From Streptomyces sclerotialus (GTDB taxonomy: Bacteria; Actinomycetota; Actinomycetes; Streptomycetales; Streptomycetaceae), in the NCBI GenBank assembly GCA_000719105.1, contig JODX01000016.1, positions 1 through 64,000 on the forward strand: a DNA stretch of 64,000 nt. The letters are read 5' to 3'. The stretch's first letter is position 1. Each line of letters starts with the position of its first letter. Shown one piece after another: positions 45,943 to 54,305 of this stretch. The notes below the pieces were generated by a model that did no database searches, was not told the DNA's origin, and worked only from the letters and a program-made list of their open reading frames with translations. The position numbers and the translations under genes are program-made.

Positions 45943-47215
45943 GGTGGACCAAGGGTACGCGGGCCGACAGGGCCGTACCGAACCCCGGTTCGGACTCCAC
46001 GGAGAGGGCGCCGGCGATGCGTTCGGCGCGGGCGCGCATGCCGTCGAGGCCGAAGCCGCCGGTGCCGGTGCGCGGCGGGAGGGCGAGCGGGTCGAAGCCC
46101 CGGCCGTCGTCGCGGATGTCGAGGGTGACCTCGTCGCCCATGAAGCTCAGCGTCACCCCGGCGCGGGCCGCGCCCGCGTGCCGTGCGGTGTTCGACAGCG
46201 CCTCCTGGGCGATGCGCAGGAGTGTCGCCGAGACCTCGCCGTGCAGCGGCTCCACCGTGCCGGTGAGCGTGAACTCGGCGCGCACGCCGGTCCGTTCGGC
46301 CCACTCGGCGACCGTCTTCTTCAGGGCCTGGGGCAGTTCGTCGTGCTCCAGCGCGACCGGTGCGAGGTTGTGCACGGAGCGGCGGGCCTCGCCCAGGCTG
46401 TGCCGCGCCAGTTCCGCCGCGCGGTCCACGTGGACCCGGGCGGACGCGGGGTCGGTCGTCCCCGCCACCACCTGGAGCTGGGCGATGATGCCGGTCAGGC
46501 CCTGCGCGATGGTGTCGTGGATCTCGGCGGCGAGCCGGCGCCGCTCGTCGGCCACGCCCGCCTCCCGTGCCTGGAGCAGGAGTTGGGCGTGGAGGGCGGC
46601 GTTCTCGTCGAGGGCCTGCTGCAACGCGGCGTTGGTGCGCTCCAGTTCGGCGATGGTCTCTTTCCGTGCCTGGGCCTGTTCCTCCTCCTTCTCAGCGAAG
46701 TGGGTGAAGACGAGGACGAGACCGATGTGCGCGCACAGCAGCCCCCCGTACATCGCCAGGGACGCCACCGAGTCCAACTGGGAGAAGCCGCCGACGTTCG
46801 AACCGGCCATGACCACCGCGGTCACGAGGAGCCCCGGTCTCACCAGCCGCGGGGGCAGCAGCCGGTCCGCGGTGAAGTAGCCGAGGATGGCGTAGAAGGC
46901 GTTCAACGGGGCCACCCAGACGAGGGCGAAGGAGATGGCCCAGCGCGTGAAGAAGTACCAGGCACCCGCGGCGGACGGGCGGAGCGTCCTGCGCTGCCGG
47001 GTGATCTCGAGGACGAGGGCGGCCGCGACCAGGGCCAGGGTGGCCGTCCAGGCGAACCGGTCCATCTCCAGCTCGCCGCTGGTGACGCCGGTGAGCACCA
47101 TTCCGAGCGCCAGCAGCGCGTACGGCCCCCAGCGGTCGAACAGCGCCCAGCGCTCCTCCAGTTGCCGTTCCTCCCGCTCCCCCGTCATCCCCACAGTGTG
47201 CACGAAACCGTTCAC
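45935..47215 (-). CDS. Membrane sensor histidine kinase (HisKA_3 type)
   Basis: A 426-residue kinase. Several membrane segments occupy about residues 25-180 (YALLALGMVLTGVTSG, FYAILGYFTADRLL, LAMYGGLLCAHIGLVLVF). A coiled coil about 185-225 leads to the HisKA_3 box AEIHDTIAQGLTGI with His233. The ATPase part shows LRIAQEALSNTARHA (N box) and IRDDGRGFD (G1). The short loops suggest sensing within the membrane, typical of kinases paired with ABC transporters. GTG 47215 overlaps the ABC permease stop (GTGA); ATG 47188 is an alternative start. Confidence 0.88.
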   Translation of the reverse strand: MNGFVHTVGMTGEREERQLEERWALFDRWGPYALLALGMVLTGVTSGELEMDRFAWTATLALVAAALVLEITRQRRTLRPSAAGAWYFFTRWAISFALVWVAPLNAFYAILGYFTADRLLPPRLVRPGLLVTAVVMAGSNVGGFSQLDSVASLAMYGGLLCAHIGLVLVFTHFAEKEEEQAQARKETIAELERTNAALQQALDENAALHAQLLLQAREAGVADERRRLAAEIHDTIAQGLTGIIAQLQVVAGTTDPASARVHVDRAAELARHSLGEARRSVHNLAPVALEHDELPQALKKTVAEWAERTGVRAEFTLTGTVEPLHGEVSATLLRIAQEALSNTARHAGAARAGVTLSFMGDEVTLDIRDDGRGFDPLALPPRTGTGGFGLDGMRARAERIAGALSVESEPGFGTALSARVPLVHHD

Positions 47216-47949
47216 TCCCAGCGGAACCAGCGCACGGCCGCCCCCGTCAGCACGGCGGTCCACAGGGCGAGCACGCCCAGATGCGACCAGGCGGGCCAGT
47301 CGCCGGCCGTGGCCTCGGCCAGGGCCTGCGAGGCGGCGCCGAACGGGGTCACCTCCACGATCCGGGCCAGGACGTCCGGCATGGCCTGCACCGGCAGCCA
47401 GACACCCGCGGTGAACATCATCGGGAAGAGGACGGCCGACCCGACGGCGGTCGCGATCTTCTGGGTGCGGCACAGCGCCGAGAGCAGGGCGCCCAGCGCG
47501 AGGGCCACGGCGACGGCGAGCAGCAGGGCGAGGACGTACCCGAACACCTGGCGTGGCAGGGACACGTCGTAAACCAGCCGGCCCACGGCGAGCGAGAGCA
47601 GCACCGAGACGAGGGCGGCCGCGCCGTGCAGGCCCATCTGTACGGAGAGCAGGGCGGAGGGGCGCACCGGTGTCGTCGACATACGGCGCAGGATGCCGCG
47701 CTCGCGGTAACCGGTGACGACCGGCGGCATGGCCTGGCACCCGGCCACGATCATGCCGAGCAGCACGGCGACGGGGACGTACAGGTCGATGGTGCGCAGG
47801 CCGCCGAGCGAGTCCTGTGCCTCGCGGAAGTCCGGGACGGCACCGAGGATCACCAGGAGCAGGGTGGGGAAGGCCAGCACCCAGAAGAGGGTGCCCGGTT
47901 CGCGGCCGAAGAGACGGGACTCGGTCTTCAGCACGGCGGCGGTACTCAT
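47212..47949 (-). CDS. ABC-2 type transporter permease
   Basis: A 245-residue membrane protein with six predicted spans, e.g. PGTLFWVLAFPTLLLVILGAV, VAVLLGMIVAGCQAMP and TAVGSAVLFPMMFTAGVWLP. The motif RERGILRRMSTTPVRP in the cytoplasmic loop is typical of ABC-2 exporters of the drug/antibiotic type. ATG 47949 overlaps the ATPase stop by four bases (ATGA type). It forms the channel of an efflux system with the next gene. Confidence 0.92.
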   Translation of the reverse strand: MSTAAVLKTESRLFGREPGTLFWVLAFPTLLLVILGAVPDFREAQDSLGGLRTIDLYVPVAVLLGMIVAGCQAMPPVVTGYRERGILRRMSTTPVRPSALLSVQMGLHGAAALVSVLLSLAVGRLVYDVSLPRQVFGYVLALLLAVAVALALGALLSALCRTQKIATAVGSAVLFPMMFTAGVWLPVQAMPDVLARIVEVTPFGAASQALAEATAGDWPAWSHLGVLALWTAVLTGAAVRWFRWE

Positions 47950-48866
47950 CGGGCGGCTCCGTTGGTGAGGTTTCCGGCGGTGAGGTCGAGGAACGCGTCA
48001 TCCAACGTGGCATCGACGACGCGGAGCTGATGGGCCGTGACCCGGCTGCGCGCGAGCAGCGTGATGACGGCGTTGACGGTCTCGTCCGTGCCGGCGAGCG
48101 TGATCCGCCCGTCCTTGTGCCCGACGGACGTCACGGCGGGCAGGGCGGCCAGTTCACCGTCGTCGAGCGGTGCCGACGGGGTGAAGCTGATGACGGTGCC
48201 GCCCGCCGAGCGCCGGATCAGTCCGGCCGGGGTGTCCAGGGCGGCGATGCGCCCTCCGTCGATCACCGCTATCCGGTCGCACAGCCGCTGGGCCTCCTCC
48301 ATGAAGTGGGTGACCAGCAGTACGGTGACGCCGCCCGCCCGTACGTCCTCGATGAGCTCCCAGGTGTCCCGGCGGGCGCGCGGGTCGAGCCCGGTGGTCA
48401 GCTCGTCGAGCACGACCACCTTCGGGTTCCCGATCAGGGCCAGCGCGATGAACAGCCGCTGCTGCTGGCCGCCGCTGAGCTTCGCGAACCGGGTGCCGAG
48501 CTTGCCGGTCAGGCTCAGCCGCTCGGCGAGCACGCGCCAGTCGGCGGGGTCCGGGTAGAAGGCGGCGTACAGCTCCAGCGCCTCGCGCACGGTGAGCTTG
48601 GCCTGGAGCTCGCTCTCCTGGAGCTGGACGCCGAGGACCCGGGTCACCGCCTCTTGGTCGGCGACCGGATCGAGCCCGGTGACCCTGACGCGGCCCGCGT
48701 CAGGGGTGCGGAGTCCTTCGATGCATTCGACGGTGGTGGTCTTCCCGGCGCCGTTCGGGCCGAGGATGCCGAAGATCTCGCCCTCTTCGACGGCGAAGGA
48801 GACCCCGTCGACGACGGCTCGCCCCCCGTACGACTTGCGCAGTTCACTGACTTCGATGACCGACAT
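47946..48866 (-). CDS. ABC transporter ATP-binding protein (drug-export type)
   Basis: A 306-residue ATPase: Walker A GILGPNGAGKTTTVECIEGL, Q-loop LGVQLQESEL, signature LSGGQQQRLFIALAL, Walker B VVVLDELTTGLDP and H-loop LLVTHFMEEAQRL. The C-terminal 80 residues are the extra domain common in antibiotic exporters (DrrA/CcmA-like). It is the first gene of the ABC-HK-RR-PfkB operon, and the promoter should lie in the 83 bases upstream of 48866. Efflux of a cell-envelope-active compound sensed by the linked kinase is the likely role (inference). Confidence 0.92.
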   Translation of the reverse strand: MSVIEVSELRKSYGGRAVVDGVSFAVEEGEIFGILGPNGAGKTTTVECIEGLRTPDAGRVRVTGLDPVADQEAVTRVLGVQLQESELQAKLTVREALELYAAFYPDPADWRVLAERLSLTGKLGTRFAKLSGGQQQRLFIALALIGNPKVVVLDELTTGLDPRARRDTWELIEDVRAGGVTVLLVTHFMEEAQRLCDRIAVIDGGRIAALDTPAGLIRRSAGGTVISFTPSAPLDDGELAALPAVTSVGHKDGRITLAGTDETVNAVITLLARSRVTAHQLRVVDATLDDAFLDLTAGNLTNGAAR

Positions 48867-48949
48867 GCCTTGAGCTTCCCGTCAGGGACGGGGTGGGCAC
48901 ATCGGCCATCGCGCTCGAGGGTGCATCAGCCGATCGGTTGATGCGGGGC

Positions 48950-49141
48950 TCATACGGCGGGGGCCTGAGCGGCGTCCCGGTGGTCCGGACACGGCCGCCA
49001 CGCCTGAGCCAGGACCGGGCCGAGCATCAGCGCCCGATGCGGAGCCGACCGTACCCCTTCATGGAGCGCCACCGCCTTGGCCTTGCGATCAGCGAGCGCG
49101 ATGAGCATGCCGGTGTCCTGCACCGGCACCCGAGCGCTCAC
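48950..49141 (-). pseudogene. Truncated PIN-domain toxin remnant
   Basis: A 63-codon frame whose first 45 residues match the start of PIN-domain toxins: an Asp in VPVQDTGMLIALADRKAKA followed by ALMLGPVLAQAWRP. PIN toxins are about 130 residues and carry three or four acidic metal ligands; only the first remains and the rest is missing. GTG 49141 overlaps the antitoxin-like stop by four bases, the usual toxin-antitoxin arrangement. It is therefore a decayed RNase toxin with no expected activity. Confidence 0.65.
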
Positions 49142-49386
49142 GCGGCATGCCCCGGGCGATGTCCCTGCCGGTCCCGGCCGTGCACGAGACCGAGGGCCTC
49201 CTCGACCTCGCGGCGCTCCTGCTCCGTCAGTTCCACTGACGCCTGGGCGGAGCCGTCACCCGGCGCACCGGCCTCCCGCTCCGCCCGAGCGATCAACGCA
49301 TCCACACCGGCGAACTGCTCCTCCATGGCCTCGCTCTCGGCCATCTGCCGTGTCGCGGCATGCACCAGGTACGCCGAGACGTCCAT
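49138..49386 (-). pseudogene. Antitoxin remnant, probably N-terminally truncated
   Basis: An 82-residue frame (MDVSAYLVHAATRQMAESEA onward) resembling the C-terminal two-thirds of ribbon-helix-helix/Arc-like antitoxins paired with PIN toxins. The same frame runs open upstream (ERAG just before the Met) to the msrB stop codon at 49447-49449, so the DNA-binding N-terminus seems cut off at msrB. Acidic, helical sequence (LTEQERREVEEALGLVHGRD) would wrap the toxin. No clear ribosome-binding site precedes 49386. It could still be expressed as a short protein, but the partner toxin is broken. Confidence 0.55.
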
Positions 49387-49446
49387 GCCTGCCCGCTCGG
49401 CGCCGCACGCGTCACGGCAGGCGTCGACCGTCGACCACCGCCAAGA

Positions 49447-49866
49447 TCAGCCCGCGTCCGGCTCCGCCTCCGGCGCCAGCCGCAACGAGATCGAGTTGAT
49501 GCAGTACCGCTGGTCCGTCGGGGTCGGGTAGCCCTCACCCTCGAAGACGTGGCCGAGATGCGACCCGCACCGCGCGCACCGCACCTCCGTGCGGACCATC
49601 CCGTACGAGCGGTCCTCCAGCAGCTCCACCGCGTCCGAGTTCTTCGGGTCGTAGAAGCTCGGCCAGCCGCAGTGGGACGCGAACTTGGTGTCGGAGGTGA
49701 AGAGTTCGGCGCCGCAGGCGCGGCAGGAGTAGACGCCCTTCGTCCTGGTGTCGGTGTACTCACCGGTGAACGCGGGCTCCGTGCCGGCCTGGCGCAGGAC
49801 GGCGTACTCGGCCGGGGTCAGTTCCTCGCGCCACTGTTCGTCCGGCTTTTCGACGTCGTACGACAT
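49447..49866 (-). CDS. msrB: Peptide-methionine (R)-S-oxide reductase
   Basis: A 139-residue cytoplasmic repair enzyme that reduces methionine-R-sulfoxide in proteins. Zinc ligands are C48/C51 (SCRAC) and C97/C100 (RCARCGSHLGHVF). The catalytic Cys is C122 in QRYCINSISL. GWPSF holds active-site residues. Length is typical. The gene lies between a toxin-antitoxin remnant and murC; ATG 49866 is preceded by a purine-rich stretch (AGGGGCTGAGC). Confidence 0.95.
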   Translation of the reverse strand: MSYDVEKPDEQWREELTPAEYAVLRQAGTEPAFTGEYTDTRTKGVYSCRACGAELFTSDTKFASHCGWPSFYDPKNSDAVELLEDRSYGMVRTEVRCARCGSHLGHVFEGEGYPTPTDQRYCINSISLRLAPEAEPDAG

Positions 49867-49895
49867 GCTGCTCAGCCCCTTACTGCTATGTACTG

Positions 49896-51317
49896 CTACT
49901 GCTGCTGCGTCAGGCGGTCCAGGATGAGCGGGCCGAGGTCGGTGACGTCGCCCGCTCCCATGGTGAGAACCAGATCGCCGGGCTTCGCCATTCCCGCGAG
50001 CACCGCCGGGGCCTCGCCCTTGTCGTGGACCGCCGTCACGTCCGCGCCCGCCGCGCGCGCCGCCTCGATGATGAGGTCGCTGGTGATGCCCGGGATCGGG
50101 TCCTCGCGCGCGGGATAGATGTCCAGGACCACGGAGGCGTCCGCCAGTGCCAGCGTTTCGCCCATCTCCTTGCCCAGCTCCTGGGTGCGGGAGAACAGGT
50201 GCGGCTGGAAGAGGACCAAAATGCGGGAGCCTCCGGCGGCGGCCGAGCGCATGGCCTCCAGGTCCGCGGTCATCTCCGTCGGGTGGTGGGCGTAGGAGTC
50301 GATCACCTGGACCCCTGCAGCCTCGCCCTTGAGCTGGAGGCGGCGCTTGACGCCCGTGTACGCGGCCAGGGCGGGGGCCAGCTCCGCCGCCGGGACGCCG
50401 AGGGCGACGCCCGCCGCGAGCGCCGCGACCGCGTTGTGCGCGTAGTGGCGGCCGGGGACGGAGACCGTGAAGGTGAGCGGGGCTCCGTCCAGCTCGACGG
50501 TCACCTCGCTCTTCAGGCCCTGGGGCACGACGGAGGTGATGCGCACGTCCGCGTCCGGCGACTCGCCGTACGTCACCGTCCGCACCGGGGCGGAGTCCGA
50601 GCCGGAGCCCTCACCGGCCAGCCGCCGCGTCAGCTCGCGCGCGCCCGACTGGTCGGCCGCGATCACGAGCGTGCCGCCGGGCACGATGCGGCCCGCGAAC
50701 GTCTCGAACGACTCGTAGATCTCGTCCATGGAGGCGTAGTTGGCGTGGTGGTCGAGCTCGACGTTGAGGACGATGGCGACCTCGGGGGCGTACTTGTGGA
50801 AGCTGCGGTCCGACTCGTCCGCCTCGGCGACGAAGATCTCGCCCGCGCCGTGCAGCGCGTTGGAGCCGGGGGCGTCCAGGTCGCCGCCGATCGCGTACGA
50901 CGGGGCCAGGCCCAGCTCGGTCAGCGCGACCGCCAGCATGGAGGTCGTCGTGGTCTTGCCGTGGGTGCCGGCGACCGCGATCGGGCGCAGGCCGTCCATC
51001 AGGCGGGCGAGGGCGTCGGAGCGGTGGACCACGGGGATGCCGAGCTCGGCCGCGCGGGCCAGCTCCGGGTTGTCCGCGCGGATCGCCGAGGAGACCACGA
51101 CGCAGGTCGCGTCGTCCGCGAGGTGCTCCGCCGCGTGGCCGATGTGCACGGTCGCACCCAGCGCGCGCAGGGCCTCGGCCGTCGCGGACTCCTTGGCGTC
51201 ACTGCCCGCCACTCCGGCACCGCGCTGGGCGAGGATCTTCGCGATGCCCGACATTCCGGCGCCGCCGATGCCGATGAAGTGCGGTCGGTCCATGGCGGTG
51301 GGAAGGCCGGGTGCCAT
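49896..51317 (-). CDS. murC: UDP-N-acetylmuramate-L-alanine ligase
   Basis: A 473-residue Mur ligase that adds L-alanine to UDP-MurNAc in peptidoglycan synthesis. N-terminal PHFIGIGGAGMSGIAKIL binds the UDP substrate; the ATP loop is AVAGTHGKTTTTSMLAVAL; further motifs are IFVAEADESD, ILNVELDHHANY and VIDSYAHHPTEM. ATG 51317 is supported by GGGAGA about 7 bases upstream; a longer frame to 51413 is rejected. It lies outside the division (dcw) cluster, as is common for one murC copy in Streptomyces. Confidence 0.94.
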   Translation of the reverse strand: MAPGLPTAMDRPHFIGIGGAGMSGIAKILAQRGAGVAGSDAKESATAEALRALGATVHIGHAAEHLADDATCVVVSSAIRADNPELARAAELGIPVVHRSDALARLMDGLRPIAVAGTHGKTTTTSMLAVALTELGLAPSYAIGGDLDAPGSNALHGAGEIFVAEADESDRSFHKYAPEVAIVLNVELDHHANYASMDEIYESFETFAGRIVPGGTLVIAADQSGARELTRRLAGEGSGSDSAPVRTVTYGESPDADVRITSVVPQGLKSEVTVELDGAPLTFTVSVPGRHYAHNAVAALAAGVALGVPAAELAPALAAYTGVKRRLQLKGEAAGVQVIDSYAHHPTEMTADLEAMRSAAAGGSRILVLFQPHLFSRTQELGKEMGETLALADASVVLDIYPAREDPIPGITSDLIIEAARAAGADVTAVHDKGEAPAVLAGMAKPGDLVLTMGAGDVTDLGPLILDRLTQQQ

Positions 51318-51419
51318 GCGTGTCTCCCTGTGCGTACGGGTGCGGCGGATGTTCAGCGGCCCACAGCCTATGCCCCCGAGTGCGCCGCCCCGTATTCGTA
51401 CCGGCGCCGTCACGCCAGG

Positions 51420-51905
51420 TCACACGTCCTTGCCCGCCTTGGCGTGGGAGAACAGCTTCAGCACCGGCACGCCCACCTTGTGCCGCGCCCGGGACGCCCA
51501 GTCGCGATGGAAGAACTCCTCCACGTAGTGCGGGTCGGTCAGCACGATGACCTCGTCGGCGCCGACCTCGTCGACCAGTTTCCCGAGCGCGTCCAGCGGG
51601 TGGTCCTCGATGAGGCGGCCCTCCGCCTCGCTGCCGGTGGCCCGCAGGGCGACCAGGGAGACGTCCAGGGCCCGCCGGCCGAAGTCCTTCGCCTCGTCGC
51701 CCTCGGGCGTCTCGTCCTCGCGGGCCGCTTCGTCCAGCTCGCCCAGGGCGACGTCGTCGATGGCGCGCAGCAGGCGGTCCGCCTGGTCGCCGCGGGGCTG
51801 GAGCAGCACCTGGAAGGAGACCGGTTCGTCGCCGTGCAGGGTGGTGACGAACTCCACGTCGGCGGAGGTCAGAGCCTTCTCGATCATCAAAACGCTCGTG
51901 AACAC
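51420..51905 (-). CDS. Small conserved protein, often mislabelled indole-3-glycerol-phosphate synthase
   Basis: A 161-residue protein: an N-terminal FTSVLMIEKALTSADVEFV, a central acidic stretch (DDVALGELDEAAREDETPEG) and a C-terminal GADEVIVLTDPHYVEEFF followed by RARHKVGVPVLKLFSH. The second half resembles a universal-stress-protein-like Rossmann fragment. True TrpC enzymes are TIM barrels of about 260 residues with KxSPS motifs, none of which occur. I would call it a conserved actinobacterial protein of unknown function. GTG 51905 is taken as start with AGGAGA about 12 bases upstream; the ATG six codons later is possible. Confidence 0.75.
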   Translation of the reverse strand: MFTSVLMIEKALTSADVEFVTTLHGDEPVSFQVLLQPRGDQADRLLRAIDDVALGELDEAAREDETPEGDEAKDFGRRALDVSLVALRATGSEAEGRLIEDHPLDALGKLVDEVGADEVIVLTDPHYVEEFFHRDWASRARHKVGVPVLKLFSHAKAGKDV

Positions 51906-52032
51906 TGCGGCGCCCTTCTCCTGACGAGGGCCCGGGGCCCTCACTCCTCCGCGGGCCGCACGGGCCCTGCGGAAACCATCCTGCCCCGTATTACCGCCGG
52001 GGGCGGGTATCAGGTACCCCGCGTGCCCGATG

Positions 52033-52875
52033 TCAGCGCCGGCGATACCGGCTGAACAGGAATCCCTCCTCCTCCAGCAGCGACACCAGCTCGAAGCGGC
52101 CGGGCACGGCGACCGAGGGCCCACCGGCGATGCGCTGCGCGTCCCCCGCGGTGAGCAGCGGGGAGACCGTCAGGCACAGCTCGTCCAGCACACCGGCCGC
52201 CACGAACTGGCCGAGGAGGCGCGGGCCGCCCTCGGTCAGCAGCCGGGTGTGGCCGAGACCGGCGAGGGCGCGTACGGCCCGGGCGGGGTCCACGGTCATG
52301 CCCTCCCCGGCGATCACCACCCGGGCGCCGGCCTGCTCCGCGGCGGCCACCCGGTCGGGGGCCGCGGCGGCCCCGGTGAGCAGGAGCGTGGGGACGAGCG
52401 GCGAGGTGAACAGCGGGAGCGAGAAGTCGAGGTCCAGGCTCGCGCTGACCACCGCGACGGCGGGCGCCGGGCCCTGTCCGGCCGCCTCCCTGCGGGCCGC
52501 GAAGGCCTCCCGCGCGCGGGCCGGGCGGTACCCCTCCTGACGTACCGTCTCGGCGCCCACGACGACCACGTCCGCGAGCCCCCGCAGGGTGCCGAAGATC
52601 CGCATGTCGGTCGCGCCGGAGATGGGCTGGGAACGGCCGTCGTGCTGGGCGGCGCCGTCGAGGGTGGACACCATGTTGGCGCGCAGCCAGGGCTCGGGTC
52701 CCGCACCGGGGGCGACGGCGGATCCGGATGCAGATGCAGACGCTGAGGCTGAAGCGGGATAGGCGTACGCCTCCGCGAGTTCGTCGAGTCCCCATTCGCC
52801 GTCGGTGGCGCCTTCGGGGGCGCTCCCGGGTCCTCGGGCCGCTGTCTCTTCGGTCACAGGGAACAGGCGTCGCAT
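52033..52875 (-). CDS. RibD C-terminal-like pyrimidine reductase family protein
   Basis: A 280-residue dihydrofolate-reductase-fold protein. Landmarks are WLRANMVSTLDGAAQ and TDMRIFGTLRGLADVVVVGAETV, then LLTEGGPRLLGQFVAAGVLDELCL, as in the reductase domain of RibD. Family members reduce aminopyrimidine or folate-like substrates with NADPH. There is no deaminase domain, so a role in riboflavin synthesis is uncertain. Near residue 45 a short Ser-Ala repeat (ASASASASAS) comes from a GCAGAT-type microsatellite. ATG 52875 lies 37 bases from the divergent zapE start. Confidence 0.85.
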   Translation of the reverse strand: MRRLFPVTEETAARGPGSAPEGATDGEWGLDELAEAYAYPASASASASASGSAVAPGAGPEPWLRANMVSTLDGAAQHDGRSQPISGATDMRIFGTLRGLADVVVVGAETVRQEGYRPARAREAFAARREAAGQGPAPAVAVVSASLDLDFSLPLFTSPLVPTLLLTGAAAAPDRVAAAEQAGARVVIAGEGMTVDPARAVRALAGLGHTRLLTEGGPRLLGQFVAAGVLDELCLTVSPLLTAGDAQRIAGGPSVAVPGRFELVSLLEEEGFLFSRYRRR

Positions 52876-52912
52876 GTCGTGCAGTGTGACACGGCCCTTA
52901 AACTCGACAACC
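52876..52912. promoter_or_regulatory. Very short divergent promoter, probably leaderless transcripts
   Basis: Only 37 bases separate the starts of the RibD-like gene (minus) and zapE (plus). A TAAACT hexamer at 52900-52905 sits 8 bases before the zapE GTG, close enough to be a -10 box for a leaderless mRNA. No Shine-Dalgarno precedes either start. Confidence 0.4.
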
Positions 52913-54028
52913 GTGTCGTCGTCCTCCTCCGCGTCCGGAATCCGTCCGATCTCCGCAGCGGCCCCCCTGTCCCTGTGCGCCCGCGAGCCCCATGTCCCCG
53001 CGGACCGGCTCGTCGCCGAGATGGTGCCGCCACCGAGGTTCGACGGAGTGCGTTTCGACACGTACATACCGGACCCGAACCAGCCCAGCCAGACCGAGGC
53101 CGTACGGGTCCTCAGCGGCTTCGCGGCGGGTCTGACCGGCTCGTCCGCGGGCGACGCGGCCGGCCGGCGCAGGATCTTCGGGTTCGGCAAGGCGGCCAGG
53201 AACCGGCAGAGGACTCCTTCCGGCCCGCGCGGTGTCTACCTCGACGGCGGGTACGGCGTCGGCAAGACCCACCTGCTGGCGTCCCTCTGGCACGCGACGC
53301 CGGCCGAGCCCGCGCTCAAGGCGTTCGGCACGTTCGTGGAGCTGACGAACCTGGTCGGCGCCCTCGGCTTCCAGCAGACCGTCGCCACGCTCTCCGGCCA
53401 CCGGCTGCTGTGCATAGACGAGTTCGAGCTGGACGACCCGGGCGACACCGTCCTCGTGTCGACCCTGCTCGGCAGGCTCGTCGACGCGGGGGTCGCCCTC
53501 GCCGCCACCTCCAACACCCTGCCGGGCAAGCTCGGTGAAGGCCGGTTCGCCGCGGCCGACTTCCTGCGCGAGATACAGGGCCTGTCCGCGCACTTCCGCG
53601 CCCTGCGCATCGACGGCGAGGACTACCGGCACCGCGGGCTGCCGGAAGCTCCCGCGCCGTACGCCGACGAGCAGGTCACCAAGGCCGCGTACGCCACCGA
53701 GGGCGCCTCCCTGGACGCCTTCCCGCAGCTCCTCGATCATCTCGCGCGTGTGCACCCGAGCCGGTACGGCGCCCTCACGGACGGGCTGAAGGCCGTGTGC
53801 CTGACCGATGTGCAGCCCGTCCCGGACCAGTCGACCGCGCTGCGGCTCGTCGTGCTCGCCGACCGGCTGTACGACCGCGAGGTGCCCGTGCTCGCCTCCG
53901 GGCTGCCTTTCGACCGGCTGTTCAGCGAGGAGATGCTGAACGGCGGCTACCGGAAGAAGTACTTCCGCGCCATTTCCCGCCTCACGGCACTCGCGCGCGA
54001 CGCGAAGGTGCTCATCGAGCCGAAGTGA
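52913..54028 (+). CDS. zapE: Cell division ATPase ZapE (AFG1-like)
   Basis: A 371-residue AFG1/ZapE-family P-loop ATPase. Walker A is YLDGGYGVGKTHLLASL, Walker B is LLCIDEFELDDPGDTVL, sensor 1 is VALAATSNTLPGKLGEGR, and RALRIDGEDYR and NGGYRKKYFRAISRLTALAR are family motifs. In E. coli ZapE modulates FtsZ rings; the role in actinomycetes is inferred. GTG 52913 (SSSSSASGIRP) precedes the conserved SLCAREPHVPADRLVAEMVP. A clear hairpin terminator follows. Confidence 0.9.
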   Translation: MSSSSSASGIRPISAAAPLSLCAREPHVPADRLVAEMVPPPRFDGVRFDTYIPDPNQPSQTEAVRVLSGFAAGLTGSSAGDAAGRRRIFGFGKAARNRQRTPSGPRGVYLDGGYGVGKTHLLASLWHATPAEPALKAFGTFVELTNLVGALGFQQTVATLSGHRLLCIDEFELDDPGDTVLVSTLLGRLVDAGVALAATSNTLPGKLGEGRFAAADFLREIQGLSAHFRALRIDGEDYRHRGLPEAPAPYADEQVTKAAYATEGASLDAFPQLLDHLARVHPSRYGALTDGLKAVCLTDVQPVPDQSTALRLVVLADRLYDREVPVLASGLPFDRLFSEEMLNGGYRKKYFRAISRLTALARDAKVLIEPK

Positions 54029-54079
54029 TCCCATCGATCGTGCCGGCCGGCCGGGGCACACCGGCCGGCCGGGACTGAC

Positions 54080-54107
54080 GCCCCCTGGTCCTCTCGGACC
54101 AGGGGGC
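54080..54107 (+). terminator. Terminator after zapE
   Basis: GCCCCCTGGTCC (54080-54091) and GGACCAGGGGGC (54096-54107) form a perfect 12-bp stem with loop TCTC, followed by a short T-containing tail (TTCTCGTTGT). It begins 52 bases after the zapE stop. Confidence 0.9.
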
Positions 54108-54205
54108 TTCTCGTTGTACGGCCGACGGTCGACTTCCGCGTGTCAAGAGCCGGTTCAAGCCAGGCAGGGCTCTCTTTTCAGGCTGTCTTCAGCTCGCAAC
54201 GCTAA

Positions 54206-54271
54206 GTTAACCCTGCAAACAACTTCGCCAGGTTAACGTTCCTCTTGACCTGCTGTTGACTATCTGTTGAC
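54206..54271 (+). promoter_or_regulatory. Inverted GTTAACC repeat and triple TTGAC repeats
   Basis: GTTAACC (54206-54212) and GGTTAAC (54231-54237) form an inverted repeat with an 18-base spacer in unusually AT-rich DNA. Downstream, TTGAC occurs at 54245, 54255 and 54267, two copies as TGTTGAC. The block lies about 35-100 bases before the next gene (ATG 54306). It looks like a regulated promoter with an operator and one or more -35 boxes; which hexamer is used cannot be told. Confidence 0.5.
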
Positions 54272-54305
54272 ACTTTCAAGGGACAACCCATGGCTCGGGG
54301 AGGGC

